Below, one piece after another: positions 44,220 to 53,729 of a DNA stretch of 64,000 nt. Where the stretch lies: NCBI GenBank assembly GCA_030066985.1, contig JASJAN010000012.1:20829-84828 (forward strand), written 5' to 3'. A program made the translations under genes and the position numbers. Source of the DNA: Desulfobacterales bacterium (GTDB taxonomy: Bacteria > Desulfobacterota > Desulfobacteria > Desulfobacterales > JAHEIW01). The notes beneath the pieces are model-generated. The model worked only from the letters and a program-made list of their open reading frames with translations. It had not been told where the DNA came from and searched no databases. Numbering within the stretch: position 1 is the first letter of the stretch; each line of letters begins with the position of its first letter.

Positions 44220-45953
44220 ATGAGACCCTATTTTGAAAAAATGACAGAATTTGGACAAGAACTTAAACCCGGTCAGATTAAAAGTACCGAGGCCAGTGTT
44301 AAACAAATAAAGGAAGTCGAGGCCCAGGTGGCCGAAGCGGTTGAAAAGGTTAAAAATGCCGGTATGCCGGCAGAAAAGATCAATGCCCGCGGACAATTGA
44401 CGATCTGGCAGCGCCTGGAATACCTGGTGGATCCCGGTAGCTGGAATCCCCTGCATACCCTTTACAATCCTGAGGACAACTCCGAAGGCACCACCAACGT
44501 GATCGATGGTCTGGCAAAAATATCGGGCAAATGGGCGGTGGTCATCGGTTTTGACAACAAGGTTTATGCCGGGGCCTGGTTGCCCGGACAGGCTGAAAAC
44601 GTATTTCGCTGCACCGATCTGGCCAAACGGTTGAATATACCCCTGGTCTGGCTGGTCAACTGCAGTGGCGTCAAGCTCACCGAGCAGGAAAAATTTTATG
44701 CCGATCGCCGCGGCTCCGGCACCACCTTTTTCAGGCATGCCGAGCTCAACCAGGCAGCCGTACCGATCCTGGCGGCCATTTACGGCACCAACCCGGCCGG
44801 TGGCGGATACCAGGGAATCAGCCCCACTATCCTGTTTGCCCACAAAGACTGCAACATCGCAGTGGGCGGCGGCGGTATTTTAAGCGGCATGTCACCCAAA
44901 GGCTACTTTGACCTGGATGGCGCCGAGCAGTTGATTTCGGCGGCCAAGCAATTCAAGGTTGAACCGCCCGGATCCACCAAAATTCATTATGATGAAACGG
45001 GCTTTTTCCGCTATGTCTTTGAAACCGAAGAAGCGGTGTTGGACGGTATCAAAGAGTATATGAAAGATATGCCGGCCTATAATCCGAAATTTTTCCGGGT
45101 AGCAGAACCCAAAGAGCCGCGTTTTCCCCAGGAAGATCTTTATCACCTGCTGCCGTTTAATCAGAAGGCCATGTACAATTTCGACGAGATTTTGGCACGC
45201 TTAGTTGACGGCAGCGAGCACATGGAATACCGGCCCGATTATGGCCCCGAGGTATACACCGGTTTGGTTAAAGTAGACGGGTACCTCACGGGCGTCATCG
45301 GCAACCGCCAGGGATTTTTCGGTGAGGATTATCCCGAATATGCCGACTATGCCGGCATCGGGGGCAAACTCTATCGCCAGGGACTCATTAAATTGAACGA
45401 GTTTGTCACTCTCTGCGGTCGAGACCGGGTGCCCGTCATCTGGTTTCAGGACACCAGCGGCATCGATGTGGGCGATATCGCCGAAAAAGCCGAATTGCTG
45501 GGCCTGGGTCAGGCGCTGATTTATTCCATCCAGCAAACCGGTGTGCCCATGATGCTGGTGCTGCTCAGAAAAGGCACCGCTGCAGCCCATTATATCATGG
45601 GTGGACCCACGGCCAACCGCCACAATTCATTTACCATTGGCACACCCGCCACGGAAATCTACGTGATGCACGGCGAGACCGCAGCGGCGGCCAGTTTTTC
45701 GCGCCGTCTGGTCAAAGAAAAAGCAGCCGGTCGTCCGCTGGAGCCCATCATTGAAGAAATGAACAAACTGGTCAAAGAATATCACGACTATTCCAGACCT
45801 GTTTACTGTGCCCAGCACGGCATGGTGGATGAAGTGGCCAAGATGACCGAAATTCGCCAGTATCTGATGGCTTTTGCCGGTGCGGCTTATCAGAACCCGA
45901 AATCGATTTGCCCGCAGCATCAGATGTTGTTGCCGAGGATCATCAAAGGCTGA
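44220..45953 (+). CDS. gcdA: Carboxyltransferase, glutaconyl-CoA decarboxylase alpha subunit-like
   Basis: A 577-residue two-crotonase-fold carboxyltransferase close in size and sequence style to GcdA. The N-half holds WLPGQAENVFRCTDLAKRLN, NCSGVKLTEQEK and NPAGGGYQGISPT; the C-half GNRQGFFGEDYPEYADYAG and QDTSGIDVGDIAEKAELLG. It moves CO2 from an acyl-CoA (glutaconyl-CoA) to biotin. A membrane GcdB sodium pump is not in the window. GGAGGAGGAAT precedes ATG 44220. The stop codon (45951-45953) shares its last base with element C2. Confidence 0.87.
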   Translation: MRPYFEKMTEFGQELKPGQIKSTEASVKQIKEVEAQVAEAVEKVKNAGMPAEKINARGQLTIWQRLEYLVDPGSWNPLHTLYNPEDNSEGTTNVIDGLAKISGKWAVVIGFDNKVYAGAWLPGQAENVFRCTDLAKRLNIPLVWLVNCSGVKLTEQEKFYADRRGSGTTFFRHAELNQAAVPILAAIYGTNPAGGGYQGISPTILFAHKDCNIAVGGGGILSGMSPKGYFDLDGAEQLISAAKQFKVEPPGSTKIHYDETGFFRYVFETEEAVLDGIKEYMKDMPAYNPKFFRVAEPKEPRFPQEDLYHLLPFNQKAMYNFDEILARLVDGSEHMEYRPDYGPEVYTGLVKVDGYLTGVIGNRQGFFGEDYPEYADYAGIGGKLYRQGLIKLNEFVTLCGRDRVPVIWFQDTSGIDVGDIAEKAELLGLGQALIYSIQQTGVPMMLVLLRKGTAAAHYIMGGPTANRHNSFTIGTPATEIYVMHGETAAAASFSRRLVKEKAAGRPLEPIIEEMNKLVKEYHDYSRPVYCAQHGMVDEVAKMTEIRQYLMAFAGAAYQNPKSICPQHQMLLPRIIKG

Positions 45954-46097
45954 AAAGCTGTCTTTAAAATGCATCTAACACCCAAGGGCTGCGTTGAAAA
46001 CCAATTCAAAATGCTCGATACTACCGTGTATGCTCCATTTTTGAATTGGTTTTCGCCTTGCCCTTGGGCGTGATCTACAATTTTAAAGACAGCTTTT
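45953..46097. repeat. Structured palindromic element C, copy 2
   Basis: A 145-bp near-perfect palindrome. Outer arms of 18 bp pair without mismatch (AAAAGCTGTCTTTAAAAT at 45953-45970 and its complement at 46080-46097); an inner arm pair around ACCAATTCAAAA/TTTTGAATTGGT is also perfect over 16 bp. On the minus strand the constant core GGGCAAGGCG ... GGAGCATACACGG ... CGAGCATTTT matches element C1. It starts on the last base of the gcdA stop codon. The arms differ from C1, but pairing is kept. The remainder of the 45954-46255 gap shows nothing gene-like. Confidence 0.78.
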
Positions 46098-46255
46098 ACT
46101 TTAATTATATTTCTCCCGCTGCTTGATACTCAATGTGGCTCAGAAAATCCATAAAAGGAAAAAAAGCGGTTTGATGGGTCATCGGCATTGTTATTTAAAG
46201 CCCCTTCTCTTATTTGTCGCTATTCTAATTTCAACTTAGCTGATATGCTTTGTAC

Positions 46256-47203
46256 ATGAGATTTGATACTTTGAGATTATTGAAGATTATTGCCGTTCTG
46301 CTGATGGTTGGCGCAGTCGGTGCGGTGTTGCCCGGGTGTGCTGCGGCAGGCAATGAAACCACAACCGACACCCCGAATGCTGTTGCCAGACTTTCCTCGT
46401 CCGAGGTAGCCAACGGCCAGGTGACGGTTATTGAATTGGATCTGCGCGCTGCGGAACTCGATGCAAGCGGCCTGAAAGCCCGTTTTGAGCAAAACGACAT
46501 TGCCCTTTTCCAGCACCCCATAAAGCCTGCCGGGGTCTATTGCGGGCTGGTCGGCATTCCGATCGGCAAAAAGCCGCAGAAAACGACTATCGAATTGGAA
46601 TGGACAGACGCAGATGGCCGCCAAAACAGCCAGCGTGTTCCTTTTCAGATTGTCGAGGGCAGTTACAGAAAAGAAGCCCTGAAAGTGGCACCAAAGCATG
46701 TCAGCCCGAGCCCTAAAAATCTGCAACGCATTAAGGCCGAAAAAAAAGAGGTCCGTCGCATCTATGCCAGCAGCAGCCATACGCGCCTTTGGTATGGTAA
46801 TTTTATCAAACCGCTAACCAGCAAAACCACCAGCGTCTTTGGAAACCTCCGGTTGTTCAACGGTGAGCTGCAAAGCTACCACCGGGGCACGGATTTTCGG
46901 GCTAAAACCGGCACACCGATTTATGCATCCAACTCCGGAGTGGTCCGGCTGGCCAAAAACCTGTATTTTTCGGGCAATATTGTCATCGTCGATCACGGCA
47001 TGGGCATCTTCACCAACTATGCCCACCTGAGTAAAATTGACGTAGTTGCCGGTCAGCATGTGGCCAGGGGAGATCAAATCGGATTAAGCGGCGCCACCGG
47101 AAGGGTCAGCGGCCCGCACCTGCACTGGGGCGTCAAAGTGAATGGGGCTTATGTGGATCCCCTGCAGTTTATCATCGTCGTCTCGGACCTGCTCAACCCA
47201 TAA
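46256..47203 (+). CDS. M23 peptidase, lipoprotein
   Basis: A 315-residue protein with a lipoprotein signal (LPGC, Cys28). The C-terminal LytM domain has an intact metal site: HRGTD, YAHLS and PHLHWG. It should therefore cleave peptidoglycan peptide bridges, unlike the EnvC-like protein at 29539. The middle region (SSEVANGQVTVIELDL) looks like an immunoglobulin-type fold. I use ATG 46256; a TTG at 46250 is in frame and neither has a good ribosome site. Confidence 0.88.
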   Translation: MRFDTLRLLKIIAVLLMVGAVGAVLPGCAAAGNETTTDTPNAVARLSSSEVANGQVTVIELDLRAAELDASGLKARFEQNDIALFQHPIKPAGVYCGLVGIPIGKKPQKTTIELEWTDADGRQNSQRVPFQIVEGSYRKEALKVAPKHVSPSPKNLQRIKAEKKEVRRIYASSSHTRLWYGNFIKPLTSKTTSVFGNLRLFNGELQSYHRGTDFRAKTGTPIYASNSGVVRLAKNLYFSGNIVIVDHGMGIFTNYAHLSKIDVVAGQHVARGDQIGLSGATGRVSGPHLHWGVKVNGAYVDPLQFIIVVSDLLNP

Positions 47204-47429
47204 CCCTGCCGTCTACGATCACTTCTCAATCCGCTAATCACTCGCCCGCTAACACCCGCAACCAGGGTAAAAGAGGCAATTTTTTCTTATTAGGCCTTGC
47301 TGCAAACGAACCCGATAGCTTATAACTATTTGATTTTAAATATATTTTATATAGATATCAGATTTGGAACGGATATTGCTAATTATAGACCGATTACAAC
47401 TTTAACCTCTTGATACAGTTAACTAAATT

Positions 47430-48224
47430 ATGGCGCACAACCATCTGTTTTCGATTCAGCAACTTCACAGCCGTCAGATCCTTGGGCGTGCCAAGTCCAA
47501 GGCCAAATATGGATCAAATCACCGTATGGCTGTACAGGGCACCCATTTTAAGAACATCCTTTCTGCTGTCCAGAGCCGCACCACTGGCAGAAAATTTAAA
47601 ACCCGCGGGCTGACCATAGCCGATTACCGCGCCCAAGCGGTGATCTCAAAATCACGCTTTAAACCCCAACCCGCAACACATTTTTTTGAAAACAGAATCC
47701 TGAAACCAATTCCAACCCAGCCCCCGTCAAAGGCTTTGAATCGCAAAACCCCTTTAGAGGTTAGCCGCAAAAATGAAAAAACTGAGCCCGCCATAAAGCC
47801 AGAGCCAAAAATTCAACAAACACCGCCGGTTTTAAGCAAACGCGAGCAGATCGAGCAATGTGTTCAAAAAGCGGCCGCTAAATACAGCCTGCCGCCAGCC
47901 TTGATTAAAGCGGTTATTCGGGCTGAATCCAATTTTCAGGTGGGTGCGGTTTCACGCGCTGGCGCCAGAGGATTGATGCAGCTGATGCCGGCCACCGCCA
48001 AAGAGTTGGGTGTCACCGACAGCTTTGATATCGATCAGAATATCGATGGGGGTGCCAAATATTTACGGCGCATGCTGAATCGGTTTGACGGCAATGTCAG
48101 ACACGCGCTGGCGGCCTACAATGCCGGTCCCGGGACCGTCATCAAATACAATGGCCACGTCCCTTATCCCGAAACCCAACAATACATCAAGCGGGTGCTG
48201 CGATTTTCAAAACAGATGGCCTAA
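47430..48224 (+). CDS. Lytic transglycosylase (SLT domain) without a signal peptide
   Basis: A 264-residue protein. The last ~120 residues are a Slt70-type lytic transglycosylase domain: AVIRAESNFQ holds the catalytic Glu, followed by GARGLMQLMPATAKELGV, GGAKYLRRML and ALAAYNAGPG. The N-terminal ~130 residues are basic, Pro-rich and unstructured. No signal peptide or membrane helix is visible in the first 40 residues, so it may use another export path (as flagellar or secretion-system muramidases do) or the true start may lie elsewhere. Confidence 0.85.
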   Translation: MAHNHLFSIQQLHSRQILGRAKSKAKYGSNHRMAVQGTHFKNILSAVQSRTTGRKFKTRGLTIADYRAQAVISKSRFKPQPATHFFENRILKPIPTQPPSKALNRKTPLEVSRKNEKTEPAIKPEPKIQQTPPVLSKREQIEQCVQKAAAKYSLPPALIKAVIRAESNFQVGAVSRAGARGLMQLMPATAKELGVTDSFDIDQNIDGGAKYLRRMLNRFDGNVRHALAAYNAGPGTVIKYNGHVPYPETQQYIKRVLRFSKQMA

Positions 48225-48227
48225 GAA

Positions 48228-48551
48228 TCAGGGCACCCGGATGATATTGCCGTTTTGGCATCTTCGGTGATTGTCGCCATATGAGCGATCCGCATCAGCA
48301 AGTTGGTAGCTGAAAACAATATATCCGGTCTGGCTGGTCACTTTATGGCGTTGTTCGGGCGTCAACCAACCTTCATAGATCTTATCCTGCCGATCTTCAC
48401 CCGAATCCTCATCCCAAACCGTTACATGTACTTTGCGCACATCTGCTTTGAAAATACATGTTTTTTCGTCTGCGGCGGCATCCGGGACAGAATACAGACC
48501 CGTGGCCACAACAGCAAAAATTAAGTGCAATATCAGTCGAATAGATATCAT
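48228..48551 (-). CDS. Small periplasmic protein of unknown function
   Basis: A 107-residue protein I do not recognise. ATG 48551 has an excellent TGGAGGAC site; the longer reading to 48584 has none. It has a signal peptide (MISIRLILHLIFAVVATGL ending ADA), then a short mature region with Cys near the start (KTCIFKADVRKVHV) and near the end (HRRCQNGNII), which could form one disulphide. It is convergent with the transglycosylase gene with four bases between stops. Confidence 0.75.
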   Translation of the reverse strand: MISIRLILHLIFAVVATGLYSVPDAAADEKTCIFKADVRKVHVTVWDEDSGEDRQDKIYEGWLTPEQRHKVTSQTGYIVFSYQLADADRSYGDNHRRCQNGNIIRVP

Positions 48552-48835
48552 TTGTCCTCCAAAAAACGGATCTAAAGATGGCATGCGAAATTTTTGGTCA
48601 CCATTTTTCAGATTGAAACAACCGCTTAAAACATAATGTGTGCGGGCTCATTAGCAAGTCATAGGGTAATTGGGAAGCCAACCACCGTCAAACACCATCC
48701 TGGCAGCACCATATTCAACCTGATGTTCACAGACCGCCCCGGGCGCTTTTTTGTTGACAGCGTCCTGCCATTCGATTATACCCCTCGTTTCGATTTTAAA
48801 AGGACCCATTTTTTCGATATCAAGGTCTTTAAATC

Positions 48836-49507
48836 ATGTTGAACCTATTTAGCAAAGATAATTTAAAACCGTTCAGCCGTACCGGCATGCTGATTTCCAG
48901 GCTGTCCCCCATTGCAGCAGCCCTGGAAATGAAAGATCCCTACACCCGAGAGCATGGCCGGCGGGTGGCCATATATGCCCGTCGCCTGGCGCAACGCATC
49001 GGCCTGAAGGCCACTGATGTTGAGGACATCCAACTGGGCGGGCTGCTGCATGATATGGGCAAAATCGGCCTGAGCGCAAAGGTTCTTAACAATACTCACA
49101 AGCAGCTTTCCGGTGATATGATGGCTGAAGTGCGCTTGCACCCTTTGATCGGTGTGGCCGTTTTAAAGGATTTTGACCTGCCGGCAGCGGCCATCGATTG
49201 TGTCCTATATCACCATGAAAAAATCGATGGCAGCGGTTATCCCTTCGGCCTCAGAGACGAGCAGATTCCGCTGGGTGCCAAAATTGTCAGGGCTGCGGAT
49301 TGTTTTGATGCCATCACAACCGATCGGCCCTATCAGCAGCGCAAAAGCTGGATCGAAGCTTTGGGGATCTTGCGTCAGATCAGCGGCACCGATCTGGATC
49401 CGGATCTGGTGGAAGCCTTCATCGCCGATATAAAGGAATGGGGGCTGGTGCACCATCCGTCCCGATTCATCTCCCTGTACAGCCCCTCAGAGTTGTCTCT
49501 ATCGTAG
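48836..49507 (+). CDS. HD-GYP domain phosphodiesterase
   Basis: A 223-residue stand-alone HD-GYP domain. His40 (YTREHGRRVA), the HD pair His72-Asp73 (LLHDMGKIG), HHE at 126-128 and DGSGYP at 131-136 make a complete metal and cyclic-di-GMP site. It should hydrolyse cyclic di-GMP; no receiver or sensor domain is attached. AAGG lies about eight bases upstream of ATG 48836. A small frame at 48636-48842 overlaps its start and is probably not a gene. Confidence 0.87.
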   Translation: MLNLFSKDNLKPFSRTGMLISRLSPIAAALEMKDPYTREHGRRVAIYARRLAQRIGLKATDVEDIQLGGLLHDMGKIGLSAKVLNNTHKQLSGDMMAEVRLHPLIGVAVLKDFDLPAAAIDCVLYHHEKIDGSGYPFGLRDEQIPLGAKIVRAADCFDAITTDRPYQQRKSWIEALGILRQISGTDLDPDLVEAFIADIKEWGLVHHPSRFISLYSPSELSLS

Positions 49508-49555
49508 ACCACCGGGGCGATGCCCGGTTGCAGTCTCAAAAAACCCTATGCAAAA

Positions 49556-50923
49556 TCAATTGGTCGGTGTTTTGGGAAACTCGGTTGGATAGTCTCTGTA
49601 GTAATGGGAACCCTGCCAGGCTTTTTTCAAAGAGACATTAAATTTTTTGGCGGCATAAAAGCTGTTCAAATTTTTAAGACTCAGCAAAGAGCGTAGCATC
49701 CGCATCTGGTAAGTCGGAAAAGAATACAGACGCTGTTTAATAAGATTGTTGCCAATGTAAACGGCGTCCGCATCGATACCGTTTGGCTGGTGAACAATAT
49801 AAGAAAGGCGGTATTTTTCCCAATCCTGCGGAAAATCTTGGTAGACGATGCGGTTTTCCTTTTGCATCACCTCCATCAATTTGGTGCCGGGCAGCGGTGT
49901 CAGCAAGCTGATTTGAACAATATCAATGCCGGAGTGGGCGATAAAGTCCGCCAACTGCCGGTAATAGTTGGCAGATTCAAAATCATTGCCCAGGATAAAA
50001 GCGCCGTAGACGGCAATCCCATATTTGTGGAAGGTCTTGACCACCTTTTTGTAATTGTCAATTCCCAGCTTTAAATTGATGCCTTTTCGCATCCCCTTGA
50101 GGGTTTTTTCGCTGATGGCCTCAAATCCGATAAACGCGCACAGGCAACCGGCCTCCGCAGCCAGTGCCAAGAGATCCTCATCATCAGCAGAATTTATGGA
50201 GGTTTGCATCCACCATTTCTTGGATAGGCCCATACGAATCATGCCTTTGAAGAGTTCTTTGGCCCGCTCTTTGTTCTCGGCGCTCACCCCCACCAGGTTA
50301 TCATCCAAAAAGGCAATCAGCTCCCCATCAATGCCGGCCAATTCATCGAGCACATCTTCGGCATAGCGTTGCCGGTAGGCTTTGCCCAGATAACGCGAGA
50401 CCGAGCAAAAATCACAGTTAAACGGGCAGCCACGTGAGGTCTGAACGGAATGCCACACATAGTTGGGATTGAGCAAATCGCGCCGAGGCTTGATCTGAGG
50501 ACGTGAAAAATCAACATGCGGCCCAACATATTTTTCCTGTAGCCGATTTTGTTCAAAATCTTTGATAACCGTTTCCCAGACATCCTCCACCTCGCCAATG
50601 ACCACGGCGTCGGCATATTGCAGGATTTCATCCGGACACATGGAGGCGTGAATGCCCCCCATGATGACTTTGATCCCCTGCTGACGATATATCCGGGCAA
50701 TTTCATAGGCCCGGGTGATGCTGCTGGTAAAGGCCGTGATACCCACCAGATCGGCTGGTTCAAATGTCAATTCCTCAAAATTTTCATCGGCGATCTGAAC
50801 CTCCCAATTCGAGGGCGTGACAGCGGCAACGTAGGACAAGCCCAGCGGCGGAAAGGTTGAAAAGGGGCTCAGGAGATAGCCGCTCCTACGTTTTACAGGA
50901 TTGATCAGTAATAGTTTGTTCAT
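49556..50923 (-). CDS. B12-binding domain radical SAM protein
   Basis: A 455-residue protein with an N-terminal cobalamin-binding-type Rossmann domain (residues 1-140: FPPLGLSYVAAVTP, VGITAFTSSI, MGGIHASM) and a radical SAM domain with the cluster motif GCPFNCDFC near residue 170. Relatives are methyltransferases or cyclase-type enzymes acting on lipids, tetrapyrroles or natural products; some belong to hopanoid pathways. The DxHxxG base-off motif is not visible, as usual in class B. The substrate is unknown. Confidence 0.82.
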   Translation of the reverse strand: MNKLLLINPVKRRSGYLLSPFSTFPPLGLSYVAAVTPSNWEVQIADENFEELTFEPADLVGITAFTSSITRAYEIARIYRQQGIKVIMGGIHASMCPDEILQYADAVVIGEVEDVWETVIKDFEQNRLQEKYVGPHVDFSRPQIKPRRDLLNPNYVWHSVQTSRGCPFNCDFCSVSRYLGKAYRQRYAEDVLDELAGIDGELIAFLDDNLVGVSAENKERAKELFKGMIRMGLSKKWWMQTSINSADDEDLLALAAEAGCLCAFIGFEAISEKTLKGMRKGINLKLGIDNYKKVVKTFHKYGIAVYGAFILGNDFESANYYRQLADFIAHSGIDIVQISLLTPLPGTKLMEVMQKENRIVYQDFPQDWEKYRLSYIVHQPNGIDADAVYIGNNLIKQRLYSFPTYQMRMLRSLLSLKNLNSFYAAKKFNVSLKKAWQGSHYYRDYPTEFPKTPTN

Positions 50924-51257
50924 TATCGATTCAGTTTGCTACAGGATGCCTTATTGACCAAGCGGTGGCGCCAAAAATCTCAGCCGATGAAAAGGGGGCA
51001 ATCACCGACGGTTGCCCCTGGTTACCCTTCGCATAAAACCGTAACACAGTCAACGCGGATATCGTTAAAAAAGAGGCTCGCTGATTAAATGCGTTATCTG
51101 CCGCCGCCAGTCGCGGTTCAAATAGTCAGCGCGTAAGTCGGCGGTAGCGCTAATTTACAAAAGCCATTTCGTGCTTACCATTTTTGGTGTTAGCGGTATT
51201 TGTCACCATCACCGATAGGACATATTTGCGACTGCTTAAAAAAGGACGGCTTCAAAA
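50924..51257. other. Intergenic region with two GC-rich inverted repeats
   Basis: No gene recognised. A 7-bp stem GGGGCAA/TTGCCCC (50995-51001 and 51012-51018) with a ten-base loop lies upstream of the radical SAM gene start, and CTGCCGCCG near 51090 faces CGGCGGTAG near 51140. They could be regulatory hairpins or part of a small RNA. Confidence 0.35.
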
Positions 51258-51434
51258 ATGAACGATGTGAAACATAAAGATGAACATGATGCAGAATTGG
51301 ATTGTGAGGTCACTGTGTTCGAAGGCGCCCACAACACCTGTGATCAAACCGAAGGGGACGACCCCAAAAATCAGACGGCTGATAAAGCAAGCCCTTCAAA
51401 TGAAGCGCCTATTAAGGATAATTATAATATCTAA
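51258..51434 (+). CDS. Possible small acidic protein (58 residues)
   Basis: An open frame from ATG 51258 to TAA 51434 coding for a hydrophilic, acidic peptide with two cysteines (LDCEVTVFEGAHNTCDQTEG) and an Asn/Asp-rich end. AAAGGACGG lies 9-14 bases upstream, slightly far. No homologue is recognised. Composition is not random-looking (few hydrophobics, no membrane segment). It may be a real small gene or chance. Confidence 0.35.
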   Translation: MNDVKHKDEHDAELDCEVTVFEGAHNTCDQTEGDDPKNQTADKASPSNEAPIKDNYNI

Positions 51435-51510
51435 AGCCGTATTGGGCTGTTTTGCCGGTTTGAGAATTCAAAGTCACCAATCACCATCGGGGCATTCCTT
51501 TGCCGGATTA

Positions 51511-51641
51511 TTGGAGGATTGAAGTAGCCTACTCCGCCGAAGTAGCTTGGCTACGAAGGCTGGATTGGAGCGCTGGGTAGTGCGCGCATTCCTTTAGTAC
51601 TCCATTACTCCAGCACTTCAATACGCCAATCCCAACTACCC
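51511..51641. repeat. Degenerate GGATTGGAG/CTCCAGCAC word repeats, facing arms
   Basis: Left part (51511-51581, with TTGGAGGATTGAAG and GGATTGGAGCGCTGG) faces right part (51597-51641, ACTCCATTACTCCAGCACTT and on). The pairing is weaker than at other loci. The right part reaches the stop codon of the symporter gene (51636-51638). Confidence 0.4.
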
Positions 51642-53249
51642 ATATGTCAGAAACACCAGAAACGCCAATATCCCGGCCGCATACAGCGCCAGGACGATAT
51701 AATAACGCCCCCAACGCTCCTGCCAGGTTTCGGCGGTGCGACGCTTGCGCTCAAACAAGGTGCCTTTCAACTGGTCTGGATCCGGTTTGGCAAAGGCCAG
51801 ACTGATCAGGTATCCCATCAGGTAGGCGGTAAAAAAGCCGATCACATTCCACCACAACCATGAAATCTTGGGGGCATAGCGCCACAATAAAAGGTTAACC
51901 ACAAACCCGAGGATCAACCCACCCGTTGCGCCCTGACCGTTGATGCGCCGTGTCAGCATACCCATTAGAAATACCGCCAGCAAGGGCCCGTTTAGCAACG
52001 ACCCGATTTTGTTGATGGATTCAACGATCGTGTCGGAGATGTCCCCCACAAAAAACGCAAAAAACAAACACACCGACCCCCAGAATACGGTCAGCAATTT
52101 GGACACGATCAGCTCCTTGCGACCCGACAGGTCCAATTTTAAATAACGCTTGACAACATCCTGCATGCTCAGCGCTGAGAGGGCATTTAGGGTGGAGTCT
52201 AAAGAAGACATCGCTGCGGCAAACAACCCCACCATGACCAGTCCGATCAGACCGTGGGGAAAGTGCCGCAAAACGAAAACCGGCACCGCCACATTATAGT
52301 TGGGTTCACCCGTGTCAGTTAACGGCAATGCGGTCAAAAAGTCCGGTTGCAGCAGGACGTAGGCCCCCAGACAAAGACCCAGAAAGCAATAGGAAAAAAC
52401 CAGCGGAAAGCGCATCATGCCGTCTAAAAACAGGGCCCGGTTGGTATCTGCCACGCTGCGGGTGGACAGCTCCCGCTGGGCCTGGGTCTGGTCACAACCG
52501 TAATAGGAAAGGTATAAGAAAAACCCGCCAAACAGCATCGGCCAGAAAGAAAATGTCTGGCCATCCCCCAGGCCGTGACTGCTGAAATTAACCGCCCGCA
52601 ATCGGGCCGGCTGGTCCAAAACGATGGACAGGCCACCCGTCAGATGAAGCGCCATCGCAATCGCTGCCAAAATGGCGCCAAACAGCACCACAATTTGAAT
52701 CACATCCGACCAGATCACCGCCTTCATACCGCCGAGCACATCATAGACAATCGTAATGCCGCCCAGCATCAACACGGCTGCCCAAAACGGCAGGTTGAGG
52801 CAAAGCATAAGGACCAGTGAGATGCCGTAAACCGTTACGCCGGTACCAAAGGCACGAATAAATTGAAAAAAGAGGCTGACAATAATGCGGGTGCGGGCAT
52901 CAAAACGCTTTTCCAGGTAGGCGTATACCGAAATCAGATTCATGCCCCTGAGCAGTGGAAAGATCAGCGCCATTAACACGATCATGGCCAAGGGCAACGC
53001 CAGCTCAAATTGCAGCCAGATGAGCCCGCCGCCGGCCGCAAAGGCCACGAAAGCCGGGGCACCCAGCAGGCTGTTGGTCGAACACTGGGTGGCCATGGTG
53101 GACAGCGCAATGGGCAAAGGCGCGGTGTCGTTGCCACCCAAATAGTAATCGCGATCGGATTTTTGGCCGCGTGCCAAATAAAAGCTTAAACCGATCATCC
53201 CTATCAGGTAGACAATGATAATGGCCCAGTCGAAAGCATTGAGGGTCAT
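51636..53249 (-). CDS. Sodium:solute symporter family protein
   Basis: A 537-residue carrier with about 13-14 hydrophobic helices, LeuT-fold SSS family. Hallmarks are DWAIIIVYLIGMIGLSFYLA at the start, DYYLGGNDTAPLPIALS, STMATQCSTNSLLGAPAF and the sodium-site helix GLFAAAMSSLDSTLNALS (SSLDS). It takes up a small solute with sodium; the solute is unknown. No regulatory or enzyme gene is adjacent. It is divergent from the DUF4124 gene, with repeat element A2 between them. Confidence 0.88.
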   Translation of the reverse strand: MTLNAFDWAIIIVYLIGMIGLSFYLARGQKSDRDYYLGGNDTAPLPIALSTMATQCSTNSLLGAPAFVAFAAGGGLIWLQFELALPLAMIVLMALIFPLLRGMNLISVYAYLEKRFDARTRIIVSLFFQFIRAFGTGVTVYGISLVLMLCLNLPFWAAVLMLGGITIVYDVLGGMKAVIWSDVIQIVVLFGAILAAIAMALHLTGGLSIVLDQPARLRAVNFSSHGLGDGQTFSFWPMLFGGFFLYLSYYGCDQTQAQRELSTRSVADTNRALFLDGMMRFPLVFSYCFLGLCLGAYVLLQPDFLTALPLTDTGEPNYNVAVPVFVLRHFPHGLIGLVMVGLFAAAMSSLDSTLNALSALSMQDVVKRYLKLDLSGRKELIVSKLLTVFWGSVCLFFAFFVGDISDTIVESINKIGSLLNGPLLAVFLMGMLTRRINGQGATGGLILGFVVNLLLWRYAPKISWLWWNVIGFFTAYLMGYLISLAFAKPDPDQLKGTLFERKRRTAETWQERWGRYYIVLALYAAGILAFLVFLTYG

Positions 53250-53334
53250 GGCATTTTTCTTTTTAAGAATAAGAATTGGTAAAAGATGAATTGTGTGTTC
53301 AGGCTAAACTTTAATGATTGAAGGCCTGGTTGTA

Positions 53335-53561
53335 TGCTAATCAGATCGCTGCGTGAATAATCAGCGACTGAATCGCGCAAACTCATGCACAAAGGGGCGT
53401 AACAAAAGTACAGCATTCAAATCTAAAATGACCGTTTCACTGCAAGATCAACAGTGGATCCATCAGTTGCTGGGAGGTTATGGGCTGTGCTTTCGCAACG
53501 CCCCCTAATGCATTCAAACAGTACGCGATCTCGCTGCGGATAATTCACTCCGCTATTAGCA
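53335..53561. repeat. Palindromic intergenic element A, copy 2
   Basis: About 227 bp, bounded by TGCTAAT (53335) and its complement ATTAGCA (ending 53561). The arms run inward as an imperfect palindrome (GTGAATAAT left, TAATTCAC right). It shares CTCATGCACAAAGG and CTTTCGCAACGCC.CCTAATGCATTCAAACAGT with copy 1 at 601-830. Like copy 1 it lies between divergent genes. It fills most of the 480-base gap 53250-53729. Confidence 0.7.
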
Positions 53562-53729
53562 AGGGCTTGAATAGAATGCCACCTCTAAAACTAAGAAAGT
53601 CACGTTTATTTTCAAGTAAACTCCTCGTAAAATTTGACAGGAAAGACCAGATTTGTCATCATTTAATGGTAAGCATCAGATGGCCAGCGCAATAAGGCCG
53701 TTTATTTAAACAAAATTTTTGGAGATGGA

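Noticed and set aside
48636..48842. 68-codon open frame overlapping the start of the HD-GYP gene
   Set aside because: No ribosome site or family match, and it runs into the HD-GYP start.
49511..49528. Small hairpin ACCGGG/CCCGGT between the HD-GYP and radical SAM gene ends
   Set aside because: Only six base pairs and no T tract on either strand; not enough for a terminator call.
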